Assembly (NCBI GenBank): GCA_013695925.1
Contig: JACCZO010000321.1
Span: 1 to 22,200, forward strand
Direction: 5' to 3'
Length of the DNA: 22,200 nt
Source of the DNA: Chthoniobacterales bacterium
GTDB taxonomy: Bacteria > Verrucomicrobiota > Verrucomicrobiia > Chthoniobacterales > UBA10450
The notes under the pieces were generated by a model. The model was not told the DNA's origin, searched no databases, and saw only the letters and a program-made list of their open reading frames with translations. Both the position numbers and the translations under genes were made by a program. Positions 15,157 to 22,200 of the stretch are shown here, piece by piece. Every line of letters begins with the position of its first letter. Positions within the stretch are counted from its first letter, which is position 1.

Positions 15157-16868
15157 AGACGGTTCCAAAGGCAGTCGTTATCGGCTTGGATTCCGCCACC
15201 TGGACCGTCATCCGGCCGTGGATGGCGGAGGGGAGCATGCCGAACTTGGCCCGGCTCATGAAGGACGGCGTCTCCGGTTCGCTCGACTCGGTCTTACCAC
15301 CGATCACTCCGCCGGCCTGGACTTCGTTCATGACCGGCAAGAATCCTGGGAAACATGGCATCTTCCATTTCGTCGAGACCGAGCACGGCGGTTACGCGAT
15401 GAATTACGCGAATGCGACCTCGCGCCGCTCGCCGACTGTTTGGAAACTTCTGAACAACGCGGGCTACTCGGTCGGCACGATGAACATCCCGTTCACCTAT
15501 CCACCCGAGCCGCTAAATGGCTTTCAAATTTCCGGGATGGATACGCCCTCCGAATCGAGCCCCTTTATTCATCCTCCGGAATTACGGGACGAATTGTTCA
15601 CGCACCTGGGCGAGATCCAACTCGATCTTCGCTTCCTCGGCGCGATGACGACCGACGAGCGGCGCTATCAGGTGCTCGCCGAAATGGAACAGCTCGATCA
15701 ACAGTGGACAAAAGCCGCCCTCTACCTGCTCGAAAACCATCCGCAGGACGTGATGATGTTTGTTTTTATGTCGATCGACACCGTCCAGCACTACTTCTGG
15801 CAACACATGGATAAGAATCACTTCATCCATGACCCTGAGCTGGCGCCGAAGTTTGGCGACGCGGTGCGCAAAGTGTATGAACGGCTCGATGCCGCTGCGG
15901 GGCAGATCATCGATCGCCTTCCGCCTGAAACGGCCGTCTTTGTCGTTTCCGATCACGGCGGAGGGCCGGTGGTTGACCGGACCATCTTCCTTAACCGTTA
16001 CCTCGCCCAGCTCGGTCTCCTCCATTACCACGAAAAGGCGGCTTCCGGTTTGCGCACCCTGGCTAACAAGTTACTGCGTTTAGGGTTTTCACTCGCCCGC
16101 GGTACTCTCTCCTCGCGCCAGAAAAGTCGTCTCGCCCTTCTCTTCCCCAAGATGCTGCAGAAGACCGAAATGGCCTACTCGTCATTCACCAGCATCGATT
16201 GGAGTCGGACCAAGGCCTATTGCAGCGAAGTCCTGGCTTCACCGCCGAGCATCTGGATCAACCTAAAGGGACTCAAGCCAGAGGGAATCGTCGAACCGGC
16301 GGACTACGATGCCTTGGTTAACCTCATCATTGCGAAGCTCGCGGAGCTGAAAGATCCGCGCGATGGGCAGCCGGTCATCAAGCGAGTCTATCGGCGCGAC
16401 GAGATTTTTCATGGCCCCTTTGCCAATGAAGGCGCGGATCTGGTGCTGGATTGGTGGAGCGAGAACAGTCTCTTTTCGACGCAGCCGAGTTTCCCGGAAG
16501 ATACTGACAAACCGGCCCTTGTCATTCGCGAACACAAACCCACCGCTAGCTCCGAGTGGGGCGGGACTCATCGGCTGCAGGGCATCATTGTAGCACGCGC
16601 GCCTGCCCTGAAGACGGGTGCCGAGATTGAAAATTCGCACCTCATCGACGTTGCTCCCACCATCCTGCATCTCCTCGGCGTTTCCGTTCCCGAAGACATG
16701 GATGGGACTGTCCTGACCGATGCCTTCCGGCCGGAGTTCCTGGCGCAAAATTCTGTGCAATCCGGTGCGGCCTCCGGCACCTCAGGCGCCGACCGGCCCA
16801 GTGGCTATACCGATGAAGAATCGGCCAAGGTCGAAGAGCGCTTGCAAGCTCTTGGCTACCTCGAATAA
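15153..16868 (+). CDS. Alkaline-phosphatase-superfamily phosphodiesterase 2
   Basis: The 571-residue paralogue of the enzyme at 12553 keeps the full two-metal set: D13 (VIGLDS), T52 (PPITPPAW), D209 and H213 (DTVQH), D267/H268 (VSDHGG) and H473 (GTHRLQG). It is about 85 residues longer, largely through a helical, basic insertion after the DH motif (about 290-345), which could contact membrane or a glycan, and a C-terminal tail ending in a short helix. No signal peptide is seen, so it is probably cytoplasmic. The GTG start is effectively forced: an in-frame TAA at 15138 closes the frame upstream, no other start lies between, and any later ATG would lose the first metal ligand. It overlaps the mini-ORF stop by four bases. 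The substrate is unknown; a phospho-sugar or lipid-linked intermediate of the cluster's glycan is likely. Confidence 0.87.
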   Translation: MKTVPKAVVIGLDSATWTVIRPWMAEGSMPNLARLMKDGVSGSLDSVLPPITPPAWTSFMTGKNPGKHGIFHFVETEHGGYAMNYANATSRRSPTVWKLLNNAGYSVGTMNIPFTYPPEPLNGFQISGMDTPSESSPFIHPPELRDELFTHLGEIQLDLRFLGAMTTDERRYQVLAEMEQLDQQWTKAALYLLENHPQDVMMFVFMSIDTVQHYFWQHMDKNHFIHDPELAPKFGDAVRKVYERLDAAAGQIIDRLPPETAVFVVSDHGGGPVVDRTIFLNRYLAQLGLLHYHEKAASGLRTLANKLLRLGFSLARGTLSSRQKSRLALLFPKMLQKTEMAYSSFTSIDWSRTKAYCSEVLASPPSIWINLKGLKPEGIVEPADYDALVNLIIAKLAELKDPRDGQPVIKRVYRRDEIFHGPFANEGADLVLDWWSENSLFSTQPSFPEDTDKPALVIREHKPTASSEWGGTHRLQGIIVARAPALKTGAEIENSHLIDVAPTILHLLGVSVPEDMDGTVLTDAFRPEFLAQNSVQSGAASGTSGADRPSGYTDEESAKVEERLQALGYLE

Positions 16869-16888
16869 TTTCCAGAGAAAGTAATCTT

Positions 16889-17500
16889 ATGTTTGAACTC
16901 ATTCGTGCTGATCTCGATCGCAAGATGCGAGGTTTTGGCGTCCGTCCGGAAGATCAAACTTTCTTCCGCAAGCGCATCACGCCCTTCCTTGAATTCGGTA
17001 CCTTTGCGGTCGTCGTTTATCGATTTGGCTCCTGGGCTTACACGGTCAAGATCCCGATCATCCGGCAAATCCTGATCACGCTCTATTTGTTCATCAACGT
17101 CTTCTGCATGGCGGTCACCGGGATCCATATCGCGCGCGAAAACGAAATCGGTCCCGGATTGGTGATCCATAACTTCTGTGGCATTCTCGTCTTGGCGAAC
17201 GAGATCGGCCATAGCTGCACTCTCAACCAAGGCGCCAGCATCATGAACGTCCGCGGCGTCGGCCGGGCAACGATTGGTAACAACTGTTACTTCGGCGCGG
17301 GTTGCAAGGTAGTCGGAGCAGTAACCATCGGCGACAACGTCGTCGTCAGCGCTAACTCCGTGGTGGTGACTGATGTTCCCAGCGGAGCCACCGTCTTCGG
17401 GGTCCCGGCCCGCGTCATTTCACGCGAAGCGACCAGTCAGTATCTAAAAAATCCGATTGTGCCCGTGAGCGCAAAGACTCCTGCCACCACTGTTCAGTGA
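16889..17500 (+). CDS. Serine-acetyltransferase-like hexapeptide-repeat acyltransferase
   Basis: The 203-residue protein has a left-handed beta-helix domain at about 80-178 with hexapeptide repeats (IGNNCYFGAGCKVVGAVTIG) and the CysE-type ending VFGVPARVI. H94 in VIHNFCG matches the catalytic His of serine acetyltransferase, but the preceding Asp is Ile, and the second conserved His region of CysE (GDRHPKI) is replaced by RGVGRA. The large helical N-terminal domain of CysE is missing; instead a hydrophobic segment at about 58-78 may tether it to the membrane. In a glycan cluster it more likely acetylates a sugar than serine, although cysteine synthesis cannot be excluded. ATG 16889 lies 20 bases after phosphodiesterase 2, with a GAGAAAG upstream. 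Its stop overlaps the next start (GTGA). Confidence 0.82.
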   Translation: MFELIRADLDRKMRGFGVRPEDQTFFRKRITPFLEFGTFAVVVYRFGSWAYTVKIPIIRQILITLYLFINVFCMAVTGIHIARENEIGPGLVIHNFCGILVLANEIGHSCTLNQGASIMNVRGVGRATIGNNCYFGAGCKVVGAVTIGDNVVVSANSVVVTDVPSGATVFGVPARVISREATSQYLKNPIVPVSAKTPATTVQ

Positions 17501-18774
17501 CCAACCCCGCCCATAACGCTCGCACCAGGAAGGACGGCTACTCAGTCGCTATGGTCGCGGCTTGTCCGTTCCCGGCCAACCATGGCTCGGCTGCGAGCAT
17601 CCGCGAGATGTCTGACACGCTGTCCGACATGGGCCACAACGTTCACATCGTGACTTATCCGATTGGTCAGGAAGACATCCGCGTTCGTCGCGCCAAGGTG
17701 CATCGAACAGCGCCCTTTCGCCAGGAGCACAATGCCAAGGTCGGTCCGTCGGCGGATAAGTTTGTCCTCGATTTTCAGCTTCTGCGCCTCCTCTGTCGAG
17801 TCATTCGCGAGGAGCAGATAGATATCATTCACGCCCATAACTACGAAGGCGCCCTCGTCGGAATCATGGCCAAGTGGCTGACTGGTCGACCGCTTCTCTA
17901 CAACGCGGTCAACCTCATGTCTGATGAGCTGGCCGGTTATCGGTTTATTCGACCTGCCTTTCTGGCCCACGGTATCGCGCGCGCCTTGGATTGGTTTATT
18001 CCAATCTTTCCCAATCACATCACAGCGGTTTCGCCGGAACTAAAAGATTGGTTCCTCGATCATAGAATCCCGGCGAGCAAGGTCGACATGGTGCCGGCCG
18101 GCATCGAACCGGAGATGTTCGATCATTCGGACCCGGAGAAATTTCGCCAGCAATACAAGCTCAACGCGCAGCCTATCGTAATGTATACCGGCGTCTTGAA
18201 CGCCTTTCAGCGGATCGATTACCTGCTCCGCGCTTTTGCGGTTGCTTTGCAGGTGCAACCCGACGCCCTTTTGCTCATCGTTAGTCCGCTTGTTAATCCG
18301 ACCCACGAAAAAGAACACAAGGCGCTCGCCGATCAGCTTGGGATTTCTCCCTCCATTATCTGGATCGCGCCGCACGCGCTGGCTGATCTGCCCAGCTACC
18401 TCGCCCTCGCTGACGTTACGGTCGTGCCTCGCCCGGAGTGTCCGGGGCACCCGGTCAAGCTGTTGAATTATATGCTGGCCGGCAAACCAGTCGTCTCTTT
18501 CGCCGGCGGTGCCAAGGGTGTCCGCCATATGCACGACGCTTTCATTGTCCCGAACCACGATTACGAAGCGCTCGGCCGCGGAATCGTCACCCTCTTGCAG
18601 GACCGCAAGCTTGCTGCCGAATTGGCAGCCAACGGCCGTGCCACTGTCCTGGCTGACTTCGATTGGCGGCAAATCTGCCGCCAGATCGTGCGGATCTACG
18701 ATCAGCTACTTGGCGCGCCAGCCACTTCGGCACATCTGAATGAGTCACCTGCCCCCGCGGTAGTGGAGCACTAA
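17497..18774 (+). CDS. GT4-family glycosyltransferase (GT-B fold)
   Basis: The 425-residue cytoplasmic enzyme should add a sugar to the cluster's glycan. It has the GT-B two-domain plan: acceptor-side PFPANHGSAASIREM at about 24-38, IDIIHAHNYEG at about 109-119, a linker, then the donor-side VMYTGVLNAFQRIDYLL at about 228-244 and PGHPVKLLNYMLAGKPVV at about 319-336. The usual GT4 EX7E pair is not kept: the positions are Pro and Asn. This variant is a caveat for retaining activity, but similar KLLNYM sequences are familiar in this family. GTG 17497 overlaps the acyltransferase stop by four bases, so they are translationally coupled. The C-terminal tail after about 405 is Ala/Pro-rich. Donor and acceptor are unknown. 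Confidence 0.88.
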   Translation: MTNPAHNARTRKDGYSVAMVAACPFPANHGSAASIREMSDTLSDMGHNVHIVTYPIGQEDIRVRRAKVHRTAPFRQEHNAKVGPSADKFVLDFQLLRLLCRVIREEQIDIIHAHNYEGALVGIMAKWLTGRPLLYNAVNLMSDELAGYRFIRPAFLAHGIARALDWFIPIFPNHITAVSPELKDWFLDHRIPASKVDMVPAGIEPEMFDHSDPEKFRQQYKLNAQPIVMYTGVLNAFQRIDYLLRAFAVALQVQPDALLLIVSPLVNPTHEKEHKALADQLGISPSIIWIAPHALADLPSYLALADVTVVPRPECPGHPVKLLNYMLAGKPVVSFAGGAKGVRHMHDAFIVPNHDYEALGRGIVTLLQDRKLAAELAANGRATVLADFDWRQICRQIVRIYDQLLGAPATSAHLNESPAPAVVEH

Positions 18775-18922
18775 CCTAATCGTGTGCGCACCCGATTCTG
18801 GCAACTTTACTCCCCGCCCTTCGCCCTGGGACATAGCCCCTTGGTTTGCTATCGACAATCGTTGCGTTGCCGCATATGAACGGTGCAAATCCGCCCACTG
18901 GACGGCTTTCAAATAACCCATT

Positions 18923-20122
18923 ATGGACACGAAAAATGAAATGGCCGGTTCTCCGACGCGCCCCACAAGCGGTGGCTCTTACCCTCAGCAAACTTCCACA
19001 CCACAAATGAAGCGCTCACACTGGATCATCTTCCTCGCTATCTGCGGAATCCTCGGATTACTCGTCTTCCTAACGGTTACCCATGTCATCAATACCAGCC
19101 CTTCGAGGGCTCGCGTGGTTGGCGCTCCGGCTCCAGTCGAGACCGTCCCTGTCCGGCGCCAGGATCTGAAAGAAGTAATCGGTGGCAGCGGCGCGATCGA
19201 ACAGGCACAGACGGTGCAGTTGACCAGCCAGGTAACCGCGCAAGTTCTGGAAGTTCCGGTCAAGATTGGCGACGTGGTGAAGAAGGGAGATCTCCTCGTG
19301 CGCTCGGACGACCGCCTCATCCTGGCCACGCTGGAAGCCAACCGCGCTTATGTCGAGTCGAGTAAGATCAAGATTAAGGACCAGACGCGCCAGGTCGAGC
19401 GTTACACCGCGCTGCAGGAGAAAAACATGGGCACGCCCCTTGAGTTGGAGAAAAGCGAGATGGCACTGGCGGATGCAAAGGAAGCTTTCGCCAAGGCGAC
19501 TCTCTCTCTGCGCCAGGCGGAACTCGATCTCGAACACGTCAAGATAAACGCGCCGCTCGACAGCATCGTCCTCGAGCGTCTTATCAATCCGGGGGAAAAC
19601 ACCCATCGCGACCAGGTCGTGCTGAAGCTTGGCTCGCTCAACAATGTCCTCCTGGGCGCGAAGATCGGCGAAGATAAGATGCATAGCGTCCAGCTGGGAG
19701 GGGAGGCGGAAGCAAGCTTCCCCGCCTTCCCCGGTGAACGCTTCACGGGCAAAGTGCTCAAGATTGATCCCAACATCGACCCCGTGACCCGCACCTTCAC
19801 CGCCTATGTCGAAATTAAAAACGATGATTTTCGCCTGAAGCCGGGTCTTTCCGGGTTTGCCCGCATTCGCCGTTCCGCCAAGGACGTCCTGGCTGTGCCG
19901 AGTATCGCGATCACTAATCCTTCCGGCGAACAAGCCTCTGTCTTTGTCGTCGATTCGGACCAGCGTGCCACCTTGCGTCAGTTTCGTCCGGGAATCGTGG
20001 TCGATGCCATGACGGAGGTTCGGGAAGGTCTGAAAGAGGGCGAAAAGGTGGTGACCGTGGGTCAGTTATATCTCAAGAACAATGACAAAGTTCGTACAAC
20101 CGAGAAATCGCTTGAAAAATAG
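18923..20122 (+). CDS. HlyD/RND-type periplasmic adaptor (membrane fusion protein)
   Basis: The 399-residue protein is anchored by one helix at about 33-52 and extends into the periplasm to link an inner-membrane transporter to TolC. Domains in order are a first half-lipoyl motif (about 90-130, VPVKIGDVVKKGDLL), an alpha-helical hairpin (about 135-205), the second half-lipoyl (about 205-245, INAPLDSIVLERLINPGE), a beta-barrel (about 246-315, ending in LKPGLSGFARI) and the membrane-proximal domain (about 320-395). A 148-base gap upstream suggests its own promoter, though none is obvious. The next gene overlaps its 3' end by 41 bases. No RND or ABC pump gene follows in the window; a flippase does, so its inner-membrane partner is open. 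M29 is an alternative start. Confidence 0.92.
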   Translation: MDTKNEMAGSPTRPTSGGSYPQQTSTPQMKRSHWIIFLAICGILGLLVFLTVTHVINTSPSRARVVGAPAPVETVPVRRQDLKEVIGGSGAIEQAQTVQLTSQVTAQVLEVPVKIGDVVKKGDLLVRSDDRLILATLEANRAYVESSKIKIKDQTRQVERYTALQEKNMGTPLELEKSEMALADAKEAFAKATLSLRQAELDLEHVKINAPLDSIVLERLINPGENTHRDQVVLKLGSLNNVLLGAKIGEDKMHSVQLGGEAEASFPAFPGERFTGKVLKIDPNIDPVTRTFTAYVEIKNDDFRLKPGLSGFARIRRSAKDVLAVPSIAITNPSGEQASVFVVDSDQRATLRQFRPGIVVDAMTEVREGLKEGEKVVTVGQLYLKNNDKVRTTEKSLEK

Positions 20123-21479
20123 GATTGCTCTTAGTCTTACCCTCCTTCTCTGTGCCTCCCCGCTCACATGGGCCGCGGAGGGCGGGGTGGTTGCAACTTC
20201 ACGGGCCTTGAGCCTGCAGGACTGCATCGCGATCGCACTCAATGAAAGTCCCCTCCTCGAGGCCAGCCGGCTCGATGTTGCCTCCGCCACCGAGGCGGCG
20301 CGCGCGGCGCGTGGCCAGGCCCTCCCGCAAATTACCGGGATCGCTTCCGCGCAGCTCTTTAGCGGCAGTCCGACAAGTAAGTTCTCCATCGTGAACGTCG
20401 GCGATTCCAGCGGCATCGGAGTGAATTCAAGTCGTGCGGTTGATCTTGGCGCGGTCGAAGTTTACTCGGCTCACCTGTCTTACCCGCTCTTCCGCGATGG
20501 CAGCATCCTGGGTCTTAACACCGCCCCGCAGGAAGCGAGTCAGCTCGCCCGGCGAAGGAACCTGGCCTGGACATCCCGCCTCCGACGGGAAGACGTCATC
20601 GCCCGCATTACCGACGCCTTCATCACTACTGTCTCTGCTGAAAACCGCGCCGGTTACGCGGAACGACGAGTCAAACTTCTAGGGCAGCAGGTCGATGTCA
20701 CCCAGGAGCAGGAGAAACAGGGACTCACTCTCCCGATCGATCTCAAACTCTCGAAGGATCAGCTAAGCGGCGCGAACACTCTTGCCAAAATTCTCCGCCA
20801 ACAGGCCGTCGCCGGGAAAATCGAACTCTCGCGCGCGCTCGGTTTCAATTCGCCGGACGAACTCCATCTTTCCAACGAGCTTCCCGAGCCGCCCGAACCG
20901 CCCAGCGCCGAGCTTTTGCTCGGTCCCTCACTTAGCCAACATCCCTCCTTGGAGGTCCAAAAAGCAGTGATCGATCAGGCCCAGCAGGAATATCGGCTGG
21001 AACGGTTTCGCTTGTATCCTTCAGTCACCCTCCAGGGCTCCGCCGTCCACATCGACGATTTCAGCCCCGGGGGCGCCGAAGTCTACACGGGTGCAGTTTC
21101 GGTAAATGTTCCAATTTTCGACTTCGGCGCGCAACAGGCCACGACCCGCTCGCGCTTAGCCAAGTATCAAGCGGAGCGCGCTCGACTCGCTGCGGTCACT
21201 GATGATATCACTTTCGAGATCGTAACGATCTACCAAAGCATCTATGTCCTTAGTCAGAACATTCTATCTCTGCAAGAGGAAGTCGCCAAAGCCGACCGCG
21301 ACCTGCAGGTCACCGGCTCGCAGCAGGAGCAGGGGATCGCGACGCCGCTGATGGCGATTGACAGGGAATTGCGTCTCATCGCGAAACGGGATGCCCTCGA
21401 TGGCCTCCAGGTGCGACGGCTCATGCTCTACGCAGCTCTCCAGAAAGCCTCCGGCGGCTCCTGGAAGTGGTTTCAATGA
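20082..21479 (+). CDS. TolC-family outer-membrane efflux/export protein
   Basis: The 465-residue protein begins with a basic stretch and hydrophobic signal sequence (about 9-31, ending TWAA) and continues with the duplicated helical OEP repeats: ALSLQDCIAIALNESPLLEASRL at the start of the mature part and a second half near HPSLEVQKAVIDQAQQEYRLERFRLYPSVTLQGS (in two short stretches of that region, about 285-320). It would form the trimeric outer-membrane channel and periplasmic tunnel for the adaptor encoded just upstream. ATG 20082 overlaps the adaptor gene by 41 bases; an in-frame TTG at 20112 is an alternative that keeps the signal core. Its stop overlaps the flippase start (ATGA). The exported substrate is probably the cluster's glycan or a small molecule; this is inferred from context only. 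Confidence 0.9.
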   Translation: MTKFVQPRNRLKNRIALSLTLLLCASPLTWAAEGGVVATSRALSLQDCIAIALNESPLLEASRLDVASATEAARAARGQALPQITGIASAQLFSGSPTSKFSIVNVGDSSGIGVNSSRAVDLGAVEVYSAHLSYPLFRDGSILGLNTAPQEASQLARRRNLAWTSRLRREDVIARITDAFITTVSAENRAGYAERRVKLLGQQVDVTQEQEKQGLTLPIDLKLSKDQLSGANTLAKILRQQAVAGKIELSRALGFNSPDELHLSNELPEPPEPPSAELLLGPSLSQHPSLEVQKAVIDQAQQEYRLERFRLYPSVTLQGSAVHIDDFSPGGAEVYTGAVSVNVPIFDFGAQQATTRSRLAKYQAERARLAAVTDDITFEIVTIYQSIYVLSQNILSLQEEVAKADRDLQVTGSQQEQGIATPLMAIDRELRLIAKRDALDGLQVRRLMLYAALQKASGGSWKWFQ

Positions 21480-22200
21480 AGCAATCCCAGCGGATCGTCA
21501 AGAACGCTGTGCTTGGCGTCGCCGCCGGAGTCATCGGTGGCCTGGTTTATTTGGCCACCACCATCGCCATTGCCCGTAACCCTCACGTTAGTCTGGCGGA
21601 GTTTGGCAAGTATCAATGGGTCCTCGCTTTCGGCATGATCGCTCAGCTCGTGGCCGATTCCGGTCTGCCGCGGATGATGATTCGCGAAATCGCCAAGGAT
21701 CCGGAGTGTGTCGGAAAGATTACGGGGGCGGCCGCAGGGCTGATCTGGATGATCACTCTGATCGTAGGTCTCATTGTCGGAGTGATCGCCCTCTTCCTGC
21801 CCTTCGGCAGCGATATGAAGATCGCGGTCGTGCTAATGACGTTGGCCACCCTGGCGACCTTCCATGGCGCCGGCTATAGCGCCGTCCTGCGGGCGTTCGA
21901 AGATAACGAGCTGAACTATCTCGGCTTCATCCTGCAAAAGATCCTGCATTTGGGTTTTATCCTCACCATGCTCTATTTCAGGACCGGGTTGATCGGTTTC
22001 GTCATCGCCCATCTCCTGTCCAACATCCTCCTGTGGAACTTTTATCACCTCCTCGTGGCCCGGTTCTACACCAAGGTGAAGCTGCGGATGGACCTGCCAC
22101 TATGGAAGGAGCTTTTCTTCTCTTCCATCCCCATGGGCGGCGGCGTGATGCTGCGGCAGCTCGCGATGCAGATCGATATCTTTGTTCTCGGCCTCATGAC
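21476..22200 (+). CDS. Wzx-like polysaccharide flippase (partial, runs off the window)
   Basis: The frame opens with ATG overlapping the TolC-family stop (ATGA) and stays open for 241 codons to the window edge. The visible part is mainly membrane helices: about 10-32 (VLGVAAGVIGGLVYLATTIA), 44-62, 84-112, 115-135 and 155-190. Phrases such as FGKYQWVLAFGMIAQLVADSGLPRMMIREIA and a later RAFEDNELNYLGFILQKI are typical of MATE/Wzx-type oligosaccharide flippases, which turn lipid-linked glycans across the inner membrane. A GGAAG about nine bases upstream can serve as ribosome binding site. The fold places it with PST/Wzx transporters rather than ABC or RND pumps. The missing C-terminal half lies beyond 22200. 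Confidence 0.85.
   Translation, partial: MKQSQRIVKNAVLGVAAGVIGGLVYLATTIAIARNPHVSLAEFGKYQWVLAFGMIAQLVADSGLPRMMIREIAKDPECVGKITGAAAGLIWMITLIVGLIVGVIALFLPFGSDMKIAVVLMTLATLATFHGAGYSAVLRAFEDNELNYLGFILQKILHLGFILTMLYFRTGLIGFVIAHLLSNILLWNFYHLLVARFYTKVKLRMDLPLWKELFFSSIPMGGGVMLRQLAMQIDIFVLGLM

Noticed and set aside
18784..18791. GTGCGCAC palindrome just after the GT4 gene
   Set aside because: An 8-base palindrome without a loop or T-run; fits chance at this GC content.
1..22200. CRISPR arrays, insertion sequences, phage or toxin-antitoxin genes
   Set aside because: I found no regularly spaced repeats, transposase or phage protein, and no small paired genes; the only tandem repeat is the heptamer tract in acnA.

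Overview
The window (about 60% GC by eye) reads as chromosomal DNA of a Gram-negative, diderm bacterium: it encodes a TolC-type outer-membrane protein, a periplasmic adaptor, heptose-sugar enzymes and an L,D-transpeptidase. The protein style (a TPR/coiled-coil exported protein, AcnA with long insertions, alkaline-phosphatase-superfamily enzymes inside a glycan cluster) and tandem AACTCTC-type heptamers suggest a soil Verrucomicrobiota-like lineage. This is an inference; no rRNA or marker gene is present to settle it.

Left part (1-7.6 kb): a tRNA-His(GTG) gene on the minus strand, then an exported coiled-coil/TPR protein on the plus strand. A minus-strand block follows: a GT2 processive glycosyltransferase of the CslA/cellulose-synthase type, a YkuD L,D-transpeptidase, a PrxQ-like peroxiredoxin and aconitase AcnA. 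The last two overlap by one base (TAATG) and sit behind a good sigma-70-like promoter. AcnA carries a heptamer-repeat insertion and an unusual acidic linker.

Middle (7.8-11 kb): a membrane-bound hybrid sensor kinase (two membrane helices around a periplasmic sensor, PAS-like region, HisKA, HATPase, C-terminal receiver) converges on gmhA, which encodes sedoheptulose-7-phosphate isomerase.

Right part (11.4-22.2 kb): all plus strand, a surface-glycan cluster. Order: DPM1-like GT2; alkaline-phosphatase-superfamily phosphodiesterase 1; hddA (heptose-7-phosphate kinase); a 22-codon mini-ORF that bridges two 4-base overlaps; phosphodiesterase 2; CysE-like hexapeptide acyltransferase; GT4 glycosyltransferase; HlyD/RND-type adaptor; TolC-family outer-membrane protein; and the start of a Wzx-like flippase that runs off the window. 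Together gmhA and hddA give the first two steps toward activated D-glycero-D-manno-heptose. The glycosyltransferases, acyltransferase, flippase and adaptor/TolC pair would assemble, decorate and export a heptose-containing glycan. The two phosphodiesterases around hddA are the least explained part and the best candidate for new biochemistry. No mobile element, integrase or CRISPR array was seen.
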